From Bacillota bacterium (GTDB lineage Bacteria; Bacillota; Clostridia; Saccharofermentanales; Fastidiosipilaceae): a stretch of 64,000 nt of DNA. The position numbers were made by a program, and so were the translations under genes. Every line of letters begins with the position of its first letter. Positions within the stretch are counted from its first letter, which is position 1. The notes under the pieces were generated by a model. The model was not told the DNA's origin and did no database searches. It saw only the letters and a list, made by a program, of their open reading frames with translations. The DNA is taken from positions 1 through 64,000 of the forward strand of contig JAEWGG010000013.1 in assembly GCA_023388435.1 (NCBI GenBank), written 5' to 3'. Below, piece by piece: positions 16,912 to 26,900 of this stretch.

Positions 16912-16944
16912 CAAAAAGGACGGCCAGCGGAAGTCTGGCCATCC
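16912..16944 (-). terminator. Intra-operon terminator/attenuator between pilin and sortase genes
   Basis: On the minus strand, arms of ten bases (GGATGGCCAG and CTGGCCGTCC, one T-G pair) with a seven-base loop are followed by TTTTTG. It lies between the base pilin stop (16995) and the first sortase start (16877) and would reduce sortase messenger relative to pilin messenger. Confidence 0.75.
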
Positions 16945-16994
16945 TCTCTTGACTTCTCTATCTCCGTATTCCCAGCCCCAGAATCTCGCGTGAG

Positions 16995-18347
16995 CTAGGG
17001 AGCCTGACTCCCTGCTCCCAGGCGTCGACCACAGCCCCAGAGCGCCGTCCCCAGCAAGATTGCCAGGCCACTCAGACCCAGCAAGAGCCAGATCATGTAC
17101 GAACCAGTATAGGGCAGTGGCGGCTTTTTGTCGTTGTTGATGCTGTAGCGCAGGGCCTCATTCTGACTCCCATCCACACGGAAGCGCAGGTCCTCGCCTA
17201 GCAGGCTGTAGCCCTCAGGCGCCTGGGTTTCCAGCACAGCGTAGTCACCATAGGGAAGATCCTCAAAGGCAAAATAGCCCTCCGCATCGGACTGCACCAC
17301 ATAGGCCTGCCCCCCACGCAGGTACTCTTCCAAGGCCTCCGTCCCGCCCTCAGCTTCGACGACTTTGAGAAGCTTGAACTGGGCGCCGGCAAGGGGGCGC
17401 TGGGTCTCATGGTCCAACTTGCGAAAATAAAGTCCACCGCGGGGTTCTTCCTGCTGATTGGGAACATCCAGACGAAATTCCTGTCGGGACTGCAGCTCGA
17501 ATTCCAGGGGCTGGGCGAGAAGCCTGTAGCCCTTAGGTGCCTCCAACTCCTCCAGGCGATAGCGGCCCGGAAGCAGATTGCGAATCCGCATCCGCCCCTG
17601 GGAGTCGGTCCCCCAGTCCGCAAGGCCCTCACCGACAGGGACTGCCTGTCCATCTCGCACATAGACAGGACTGTAGCCCTGCCCGTCCTCGCGACTCAGA
17701 CGGAAGCGGGCCCCTGATATCAGCTGGCCCGTAGAGGCATCTTTTTTCTGCAAAAGAAGTTCAGCCAGCTCTTCCGGTGGCGGAAGCTCCTTTTCTTCTT
17801 TCAGGTACACAAGCTCATCCCCGCCCTTTAAGCTGCCAGGCAGGAGAATTAATGTGGGGACGGCCAAGTAGCTGGCCCCTGGAGTCTGCTCCCGAAGGTA
17901 ATAGAGACCCTGGCCCAGGTACAGCCGCAGCTCACCCTGCGCATCGCTGGGCCCGAGCTGCTGGGCCTGCCCATAACGCGCAGTCAGTTCTTCCGCGGAG
18001 AGTGACGCCAGTGTTTCCAGGCTGGCCCGGCGCTCCGCATCGGACAGAACTGCGCCTGGCGCAGCGCCAAGTCTCCAAATCTGGTAATAAGCCCCCGGCA
18101 GTGGCAGGTACTGGCCCTTCTTTTCGCGGTCACTACGGCGAATGAGGCGCAGGAGATACTGCCCCTCCTCCCGGTCCTCAGCGCTCTGCTGGAGGGCCTG
18201 TGAAGCAGAAGGCTGCTCTGCGCCTGCAGAATGCTCCGTCGCCCATAGGGAGTGGGAAAGCCCCAGGGGCAGTGCCAGGGCAAGACTTAAGAATAGGGCC
18301 CAGCAGCCCTTAAGTCTCCTCTGCTTCCGTTTGCAATTCTGGCACAT
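16995..18347 (-). CDS. Minor (probable base) pilin with LPYTG sorting signal
   Basis: 450 residues. A Sec signal peptide (hydrophobic stretch at about 15-35) is followed by an N-terminal region, then two SpaA/CnaB-type domains at about 195-290 and 295-405. Each has a Lys near its first strand and an E-box (YRLEELEAPKGY, YAVLETQAPEGY), the residues used for internal isopeptide bonds. The C-terminus is a sorting signal LPYTG, a hydrophobic helix and an Arg-containing tail. By size and position (third pilin, just before the sortases) it corresponds to RrgC-like base subunits, which a housekeeping sortase anchors to the wall; no such sortase is in the window. Confidence 0.88.
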   Translation of the reverse strand: MCQNCKRKQRRLKGCWALFLSLALALPLGLSHSLWATEHSAGAEQPSASQALQQSAEDREEGQYLLRLIRRSDREKKGQYLPLPGAYYQIWRLGAAPGAVLSDAERRASLETLASLSAEELTARYGQAQQLGPSDAQGELRLYLGQGLYYLREQTPGASYLAVPTLILLPGSLKGGDELVYLKEEKELPPPEELAELLLQKKDASTGQLISGARFRLSREDGQGYSPVYVRDGQAVPVGEGLADWGTDSQGRMRIRNLLPGRYRLEELEAPKGYRLLAQPLEFELQSRQEFRLDVPNQQEEPRGGLYFRKLDHETQRPLAGAQFKLLKVVEAEGGTEALEEYLRGGQAYVVQSDAEGYFAFEDLPYGDYAVLETQAPEGYSLLGEDLRFRVDGSQNEALRYSINNDKKPPLPYTGSYMIWLLLGLSGLAILLGTALWGCGRRLGAGSQAP

Positions 18348-18429
18348 CCGAAACCTGTCCTCTCTTCCTTAACGTACACGAGCTTGCCTCACCCGGCAAA
18401 AGTCAGTCGGGCCGCAGCTCTATTGCCCA

Positions 18430-18475
18430 CCCTCTGCTCCAGACAGCAAAGCGCTCTGCTGTCTGGAGCAGAGGG
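18430..18475. repeat. Perfect 19-bp inverted repeat between backbone and base pilin genes
   Basis: Arms at 18430-18448 and 18457-18475 are exact reverse complements, with an eight-base loop. No T tract follows on either strand, so it is not a standard terminator. On the pilus messenger it would form a very stable hairpin that could block 3' exonucleases and protect the upstream backbone pilin message. Confidence 0.85.
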
Positions 18476-18521
18476 CCCCATGAAATTCATTTCTGGGACC
18501 TGGTACACAGCGAGGGCCCCT

Positions 18522-18557
18522 CCGCTGCTCCCCGATCTGTGAGCCAGGGAGCAGCGG
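18522..18557. repeat. 11-bp inverted repeat just after backbone pilin gene
   Basis: Perfect arms CCGCTGCTCCC (18522-18532) and GGGAGCAGCGG (18547-18557) with a 14-base loop, 32 bases past the backbone pilin stop. No T tract follows on the minus strand. With the neighbouring 19-bp hairpin it makes a two-hairpin spacer. Confidence 0.75.
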
Positions 18558-18589
18558 GCGGCGCCGCCGTATGTCATCGAATTTGTTGC

Positions 18590-20788
18590 TTAGGCCTCTT
18601 CAGCGGCATTTCTGCGCTTCAGGGCAAAGAGGGCTGCGGCCATCAGCAGGATACCTGCCGCGACAAAGATCACGGAACCGATACCACCCGTCGGGGGAAT
18701 GCTGATCGGACGGTTCTCAAACTTCAGGGCGTTCTGCTTGCCTGTTTCCTGAACATCATAGTTGATGTTACCTGCCTCATAGGTACCAGGGCCAGCCTCA
18801 AACTGCAGGGCGGCGCTGTTCAGGCCGTAACCCTTCGGGGCCTTCGTCTCCTGCAGATAATAGGTGCCGGCGGCCAGACCTGTGATCTCAAACTTACCAT
18901 CCTTGGCGGAGACCAGCTTGACTACCTCGTCGTTCATCGTGTCAGACCAGTAGTAACCTGTCTTAGCAGCGGCATACTTCTGGTCTCTATCAGCTTTCAG
19001 GGCCTCGAGATTGGAGGCGCTGTCCTTGACCCCCTGCAGGTAGGCGGCCTGAGCGGCTTCATAGGCCCTCAGTTCAGCTTCCTTAACCGCGATACTCTTC
19101 TTGGCGAGGTACTTGGCCTGAGCCTTCCTCTCACCATTGGGATCCTCGCTGCGGATGACGAACTCCGCACCTTCAAGGCGCTTCTCATCTTTGCCCAGTT
19201 CAGTCTTGACAAACTTGCGGCCGTAGGTCGTGATCTGGGGCACCGTAGGCTCCAACGGAGGAGGATTCTCACCCTCGGTGTTGGTCAGGTTCAGCCCGTT
19301 CTCCCCATTCTTCTCATAGCTGGGGACGAAGCCGGAGGGGCGCTCCACAATCTTATAGCTCTTGCTGTTATCCAGGTTGTCAAAGGTGTAGTTGAAGTCC
19401 GAATCCTGGCCCTTCCAGGTCAGCGTCTCAGAGCTCTTGACATACTTCCAGGTCCGTCCTCCGTCCTCAGAGGCATAGAGGTCATAGATGATCTGGGCGT
19501 TGTGCTTGGCTGTATCGCCATTCTTCATCACGAAGCTCTTGGTCACGGAAATCTCCGTCTGGCCCTCATAGGTGGGGGGCTCGGGTTCTTCCTCGTGACG
19601 GTTGCCATATTCGAAGTAAACCTTATTCTTCTGAATCTCATCGGGCTTGGCCTCGGCGAGCAGTGTGGCCGTGTAGTGCAGGTTGATTTCCACCGCAGCG
19701 GGTCTCCCCGTAACCTTGGCCAGACCAGCTTCGGTAAACAGCAGCGTGAAGCCGCTCTCGTTCTCATCCAGGCTGTAATCGTCGCCCTTGGTCAGCGTAA
19801 TTGGAGCGCCGGCGCTCGTGGCCGTGATGCTCAGATCCTTGTTGTACTGCAGGCCGGGGGTCATCACATCGTACCAGCGCAGCTTCTTATACTTGGCGTT
19901 GGCCGGGATCTGGGTCGGCACATCGAAGGGGATGATCTTACCGTGCTCGAACTGGGCCTTGTCCTTCTCCACTGAGTACTTGGTGTAATTTGCACCCCAG
20001 CCAGCAGCTCCCGTATTGTCCGCGGCCTTGTCCGCGTCCGTCACCACATCGTTATCGGCGATATTCTTATCCACCTCGGGCTTGCCGGAAGTGTTCTTGG
20101 GATAGACGTGGGCCTCGGTGACCACGCCGTTTTCATTGGTGATAGGCAGCGTAATCTCCACGGGGACCGCCAGCGCGCCGGTCAGATCTTTGCCGTCCGC
20201 CTGCTTGTCGCTGAGCTCGTGAATTTCGACGATCTTATAGCTTCCAGCTGGCAGATTCTGCGTGTTGAATTTATAGCCAGCCTTACCAGCAGTCTTGCCG
20301 GACAGGACCTTCGACAGGAAGTCGCCATCCGTGACCTGGGGCTGGGGGCTCAGGGCCTGCCCCTGGGCGTCAATCCACTGGCTGTCCGCATTCTGCCAGG
20401 CGAAGACCACGCCATCCGCCTCCTCGGCCGAGGCGTAGAAGAATTCCTTGAGGTTCAACTCGCTCCCGGCATCATAGATGCTCAGATCTTCACCCGTATG
20501 GTACTTGAGGGTCTCATTCGCCTTCAGGGCATCGACTTTTTTCTTGTACCCCGTGTCGCTCGTGTACTTGCCGTCACGCTTCAGCGCCTCGATTTCCTCG
20601 GCCGTCCAGGTCGCGCCCGTAAAGCGCTCCTCGGCCTTCTTGAAATCGTCCTCACTCATAATCACCTTGTGCAGGGTCACCGCGTTTGTACCGCTGCCCG
20701 CAGCCTGGACCGTGCCCAGCTTGGCTACAGGAAGTAGCATCGCCAGTGACAGCGCCGCTGTGACTATGCTCTTCATCAGTTTCCGCAT
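18590..20788 (-). CDS. Major backbone pilin with IPPTG sorting signal
   Basis: 732 residues from the ATG at 20788, chosen for its GGAGAGAG ribosome site. Signal peptide is residues 1-29 (cleavage after VQA). A pilin motif VYPK near residue 232 supplies the Lys joined by the class C sortase. CnaB-type domains follow, with E-boxes YKIVERPSGF (near 482) and YYLQETKAPKGY (near 642). The last domain holds a helical Ala/Lys-rich insertion at about 552-610. The C-terminus is IPPTG, a hydrophobic helix and a KRR tail. Size, pilin motif and position identify the polymerising shaft subunit, comparable to RrgB. Two hairpins follow the gene. Confidence 0.93.
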   Translation of the reverse strand: MRKLMKSIVTAALSLAMLLPVAKLGTVQAAGSGTNAVTLHKVIMSEDDFKKAEERFTGATWTAEEIEALKRDGKYTSDTGYKKKVDALKANETLKYHTGEDLSIYDAGSELNLKEFFYASAEEADGVVFAWQNADSQWIDAQGQALSPQPQVTDGDFLSKVLSGKTAGKAGYKFNTQNLPAGSYKIVEIHELSDKQADGKDLTGALAVPVEITLPITNENGVVTEAHVYPKNTSGKPEVDKNIADNDVVTDADKAADNTGAAGWGANYTKYSVEKDKAQFEHGKIIPFDVPTQIPANAKYKKLRWYDVMTPGLQYNKDLSITATSAGAPITLTKGDDYSLDENESGFTLLFTEAGLAKVTGRPAAVEINLHYTATLLAEAKPDEIQKNKVYFEYGNRHEEEPEPPTYEGQTEISVTKSFVMKNGDTAKHNAQIIYDLYASEDGGRTWKYVKSSETLTWKGQDSDFNYTFDNLDNSKSYKIVERPSGFVPSYEKNGENGLNLTNTEGENPPPLEPTVPQITTYGRKFVKTELGKDEKRLEGAEFVIRSEDPNGERKAQAKYLAKKSIAVKEAELRAYEAAQAAYLQGVKDSASNLEALKADRDQKYAAAKTGYYWSDTMNDEVVKLVSAKDGKFEITGLAAGTYYLQETKAPKGYGLNSAALQFEAGPGTYEAGNINYDVQETGKQNALKFENRPISIPPTGGIGSVIFVAAGILLMAAALFALKRRNAAEEA

Positions 20789-20971
20789 ACTCTCTCTCCT
20801 TTTTAATTGATGACATTTTGTTATATAGACCGCGGAGATGACCATGTCTGGCCGCCCGCGATTTATATCGGTAGTTCGAGGGCTTTTTGCCCGTCTCTGA
20901 AGCCGCTCCTGTCCATGGCGGAGCAGGGCAGCCTGGCGGGCTGGGGGCAGCCCTGGACCTAAGCTCTGTCT

Positions 20972-23900
20972 CTAGGCGGCAAGCGGAGGACCTGTTCTCC
21001 GCCTCCTCTTGCCATCCCAGGCCGCCCAGCCAGCCGAGATCCCCATAATCATCAGACCCAGGATCAGGAAGGGCCGTTCGCCTACACCACCGGTCGGTGG
21101 ATACGTGCCGGGGGCTTCCATACCGTTAACCAGAGCCAGGCGATAGCTGTTGCCCTGGGCCTTCTGGAGGGTAAAACGATAGATCTGCTGCTCAGCCTGG
21201 CTGGTAGAGCTTCTGCTATCTGTGATTCGCAGCTGCAGGAGGTCCCCATCCTGCAGCGGGGGGCTGTTCTCCGGAGCCTTGATCTCCAGAGTCAACTTGC
21301 GGTCGCCAGCATAGGCCGGGTAGAGGTAGCGCGTGGGATACTCCGGCTCCGTATGCCGCCCCAGTCCCACGGTGTACGCTTGCTGGTCCACAGCCTGGCC
21401 CTGACGCAGAATCTGCAGCTCCACATTCTGGCCCGTGGCCAACGGGACTGGCAGACTCAGGTCCGACTTGCTCAAAAGCGCATAGCCCTCGTTCCTGCTG
21501 TAGCTTGGATAGGGTGTGAGCGCGTAGCGGCTGCGTCCCATTTTTTCGAAGACAGCCTCCAGGCCTTCTGGAGTCTCCTCCTTAATCTCGTAGAGATAGA
21601 GTCGGCCCTCGTTGTCGTAGGCAGGCATGTCCTCGTTGCGCAGCTGCCAATGGTTACTGGCATCCAGGCGCAGCCTGCGCATCAGCTTCTTGCTGTCCGG
21701 ATCTTTCACTGGCAGCTCACCTGGCGCCAGAATTGTCCCCGACTCATTGATCGGGGCACCCTGGGCATTGGTTTTCGCAGCATAGCGGTAGAGGCTGGCC
21801 TCGATTCCCTTCAGCTGCAGATGTGTCAGGAGCTTCTCCAGCTCTGCTGCACTGAGCAGCTCTCCACGGCTGTTCACCCACTGCTTCTCAATCTCCAGGG
21901 GGATCTTCGGTCCCTTGACAGAAGGGATGGGGAAGTAGCGCAGGTAGTCCCCTTCTTTAGGCTTCGGATTCAAGGTCGTCGTCTTGTTCGCCGGATACCA
22001 GTAATCCGGATAAAAGGCCGGGTCGTCCGTCTTCAGGTGGATGCGGTAGGTCAGACTGACCTCCTCATCGCTGCCCAGGTTCAGTCCCAGGAGTCGCAGG
22101 GTATCCCCCTCGCGGACCAGCTGCACCCCCTCGAGCAGATTTTTTTCACCGCGGCTGGCCATGACCTTCGGGTACTGGTTGTGGCCCAGCTTCGTCTCGA
22201 AGAATTTGTTCGGCAGGCCGGTGTCGCCGTTATGGAGCAGAACGAGCCTGCGATTTCGATCCTTCATGACGTTCAGGGCGTCGTCCAGGGACTCCACAAG
22301 TCGGAAGTCGATGCCGTTGCGGTAGCTGAGCTGCTGCTCAGGTTCTGCCCTGGTCAGGTGCTCTGCCAGAACGAAGCGGTAGATACCATAGCCCTTTGTT
22401 GTGTCCGTATAGCTTCCTGAGGGATCCTCAATATAGTTCGGAACCATCTGGCCCAGGTTCACGCGGTGCGTGCTCCGATCATATGCAGGAACTTCCAGCG
22501 CCTGCCCATTCCTGTCCAGGGTCACCTCAACCAGGCTCGGGCTGAGACGATTCGCACGATGGTACTTAGCCTCGCTGGCGCGATTCGTCCGATCGTACAT
22601 CGCCACCCGCAGTTTCACGGCGTTCCCTGGCAGGTTGTTGCGAATGCTCCCATCCTTGGCGAGGTAGTTCCCCTGATTGTCTTCCAGATAGAAGTCGCCA
22701 TCGGCCAGTTCCGGAGAGGAGGCGATATCCATGCGCCCAGCGGTGAAGCGGTCGGCCAGGATAATCTGTTCGCCCATGGGATCGGTCACGCTACCGTCCA
22801 CAATCGACTGTGAATGCAGGCTGTTTTTGAGCAGATCGACACGTTCTTCGAATTCCTCAGGGCTGTCCGCCTGGATGTAGTTGTTGAGCGGATCAGTCGT
22901 AATACTCTTCAGCTGCCGCTCCATCACCTCCGCCGCAGCCTCACCGCGGCTCCGCAGGTTATCCTGATTAAAATCCGGATCCGTCCAGCCGCTGTTCTCC
23001 GGATCAACGGCGAAGGCAAAAACCTCCATATCCCGGTGCAGGGCCTTGTAGTAGTCCGCCACAGCCGTCGTCGCCACCTCATGATTGTCGATGCGCACGC
23101 CGTTCTCGGTGTAATAAACCAGCGGGCCATACAGACGATACTTGTTGTTCACAATAAAGTAATTGGACAAAGGATCATCCGACTTGCGCAGGGCCGAGCT
23201 GAGCTGCAGGTTGTCGTAGAGCGACTTGCTGGTATCCAGCGGGTAGTTGCGGAGCTTCACCGAACCAACCGCCGCACCGTCCGAAATCAGGACCAGTATC
23301 TTCTGCCGTCTTGTCCAGTTCTCCCGCTCCTCCTCGGGATAGAGGACTTCCACACCGCGTTGCAGGCCCGCCACAATATTCGTTTCTCCGTCCCAGCCAC
23401 CTGCGCCGAGGTTGTACTCGCCGTTGTTCATGTTGTGCGGAATGGGGCGGCTCTGGCGGGCAAAGCGCGGTATGGCCTTGCTGAAATCGCCAGGCACGGT
23501 GGTCAGCTTCTGCACGGCGGCATTCTCCAGAACTACCGTCTGCGGGGTATTGCTCCCCTCCCAGCGCAACTTGTAAGTCGGCTTGTAATTGGAGTCCACC
23601 AGACTTGCGAAGTTCACGAGTCCCAGCCGTGTCCCAGGCACGGCGAGCAGCTCATCCCGCAGGCGTTCCAGCGTCTTGCGCACGCGGTACATCTTGGTTT
23701 CTGTTTCGTAGGAGGCGGGGGCCTCTACACCCCAGATATTTTTCATGGAGTATGAGTTGTCCACCACGAATACGATGTCTGTAGCCCCGCTCACATGCTT
23801 GCCCCGTCCTTCCACCGTCAGGCGCACGTCGAATTGTCCAGGCACATTGGTCTGGTGGGCCGACTTGCCAATAATTGAGTCCTCATACTCAACCTTGTAA

Positions 23901-26900
23901 CGCTCCTTACGGCTGTTTAGAGGCCCTCCCTCACGGTTGACCACTTCCGCATTGCGGGCGTCGGGGTACTCGTTCTCAATCCAGGGGTCCGGATAGCGGC
24001 CGTCACCACGGTTGTCGGTGTAGGTGACCTTGTCTTTACCCTCCTCGATCACGTCGTGCTTGACATTGATCGCACGCCACAGGGTATTCGCATTGTCCAT
24101 TCCATAAATCGTGGAATCATAGCCCTCCAGGGCCTCCTCCGTAACGAAATAGGTGTAGCGGTTCCCATCTGCGTCAAAACGGGGCAGCAGGCGACCTGTG
24201 GCGTCTTCGTTCCGGAAGACGTAGTTCAACTGCTCGCTGCTCTCTGGAGTCTGCAAGCGGACGCTCGCAACGTCCTCCGTGCGTCCAGAAAAGTCTGTGC
24301 GCTTGAGCTGAAAGACAACTTCAGGCTTTTTCGCGTCCGTCCAGACGTTTTCCCAGCGCTTCGTCAGGGTCACTGCGAGAATGGGGCCCTCGAGGATGAC
24401 ATAGTCCTCGTTGCTCTCGTCATCTGGCAGCGGTTTTGTCGGATCCTCGGCCCCCAAACCTACGGATGACTCCTCACCATAGAAGGCTTCAATCCACAGC
24501 CTGTAGTCTTCTTTGGCCTCAAGAACTGGTGTTTCAAAGGTATAGGTCAGGCCCTCGGAGGCGTTCATCCTCCTGATCAGCAGCTGGCCCTCGCGCTCGC
24601 CCTGGACAGGCTCAGAGCCGAGGAATTCCCCGACATCATGGGCCTGGAAATTACGCTTTTCGATCGGCCCCAGGCCAGTCGCCCCCGTAGGGCTGTTCTT
24701 ACTATCCACCAAGCTGTAATTCACACGGAAAGAGCGCTTGGCCTTGACGTTCCACACCGAGTCAATCTGCGAGGAAACCTGAATGGTCCAGCGAATCTTG
24801 GAGCCGTTCTCGATAAATTCGCCGCTGGCCCGCACTTCGCCGATACCGTCTTTCTGTAAGACCACACCCTTAATGTTGCCGATGTTCTTCTTCTCTCTCA
24901 GTGTGAGCGCGGTGTCCATTTCACAGACAGGACGCGACCGATAGGTATCTTCCCAATCGCCGTACGCGTAGGCGCGGCTGTTGACGGATAGGGTATAACC
25001 CAGAGGCTGTCCGTCGGGGCCCAGCTGACGGAGGCGGGAAAAGTCCGTGATGGGCGTGCGGAAGCGTACCAGCGCATATTCACCACGGGCCATGCGCTGG
25101 AAGTTGGGGCCACTCATCACACCGGCTTTTAACCAACTCAGACCTGCACTCTTCGGGTCCCACCAGTATTTTTCTCCATCGGGGCTGTCCTTCTGATAGA
25201 GATTTCCCTTAAGAAGGGCCCCGTGGCCGCTGTTGTAGGCGCTGACATAGCTGTAGTGTTTTCCGCGCAGCGAGGCCCCGGCGTCATTCTGGACCTGACG
25301 CATATAGTGGTAAGGACTGTAATCCGCCCGCAGTTCGAAGCTCTGGCCCGCCTCTGAGCCGTCGTCGTAAACCGTCTGCAGATCCTCATTCAGGACATAG
25401 GGGAAGCTCTTGCCCGTCGCTGTGACCTGTAAGATTTCAGCCGGTCCCAGGCCATCCCCCACAGATAGACCCATCGTGAGGGGATATATATATTGACTGA
25501 GCAAGATACCTGTGGCACCGCCGTCCTTGGACGACGTATTCGTCATGCGCGCCTCCCAGATAATCGACTTGCCATCGTCGCTGAAGCGACCACTCAGATT
25601 GACACGGTGACGCCCGTCCTCACAGGCGGAATACTGTTCCACCGTCTCCTCAGACGGCATAAGGGCGCCCGGGGTCGTAATCCGCTGCTCGGCCTTCAGC
25701 AAGACGTCCTTGCTGCCTGCTGGAACAAACTCCGCCTTCGTATCCATGAAAAACAGGGCCGTATCCTGCTCCGCATCCACTTTAGAAGAGGCCTTCACCT
25801 GGAAGTGAAAGTGTTCCGCCAGCCCGACTGGAATCGTATAGGTGTAGCTGCGCCCATCCTCACTGAGCTGGCCCCTGGCCTCGATATCCGTTCTCGTCTT
25901 GCCAGACGTATCCGTAAAGCTGATACGGGGCAGGTTACGCGGGTCAAAGGGCTTCGAGCCACTGTCCTCTGGCAGACGCATGGTAAACGTCACCGTACCT
26001 GGCATCTTGACGTCCACCTCGCCCTGGTAGTTCCAGTTCAGCTCCTGGACAGCGAGATCCAGGCTCGCCTCGCCACTGCCCCCCAGCCGACCAATCTCCT
26101 TCTTATCCTCAGCTCTGAGAACTTTTTCCCCCTCCACGGGAGGGATGAGTTCTGAGGGGTCGCTGGAGATGATATCCGCCTTGGCCTTCACAGAATACTG
26201 GGGCGTATCCGCAACAGCCAGGGCCTCGAAGCTATAGTTATAAACCACCTGCTCCGTCGTGCGCTCCTCGCTGCTGCTCCGATCGTCGCGGAAAACATAG
26301 TAGCCATCCTCACGGGTCCAGACGCCATTGGTCTGTACCTCCTGCGGCTGCCCCTGGCCAATGGTCATGGTCAGTACGGGCTTGGAGGGCATGGTCAGCT
26401 CCGTAATGGGGACACGGATCTCCATCCGCGCACCGCGCTTGGCCGTGGACGGTGCAGAGGCGTGCTTGCTGAGCTTCACATTCCAGACCGTCTTGTCCTG
26501 ACCCTGGGCGGAGTAGACCTGGCCCTCAATCTCAAGCTTGCCCGCGTCGCTGACCGTCAGGGTCTGGCGCTTGACGGTGAAGCTGACCTTCCCAGACTTC
26601 TGTTCAGGGCTCAAGCTAATGCGAGTCGGCGAGCTGGCCGGATTGACCAGCTGCAGGCCATTCCCCCCAGTGAATTCCACCTGATAGCTGCCATAGGGCA
26701 GGTCCTGGATACGCGCCACACCAGTGACCAGGTCCGTCTTTCCGACAGCCACCTGCGCCCCCAGATTGTTCAGGACCCGAAAGCCCGCGCCACCTGCGGG
26801 GCGGCCCTGCTCGTCTTTCATCTCGATATCGAGGTCACTCTTGCCCGCGCGGAGCTTAGCCGTGAGGACGGTCTTGACCGTCCCGGAACCCTGGCCGATC

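Noticed and set aside
18539..19975. 478-residue plus-strand ORF opposite the backbone pilin
   Set aside because: The opposite strand encodes a pilin with signal peptide, pilin motif and sorting signal; the antisense frame has no such support.
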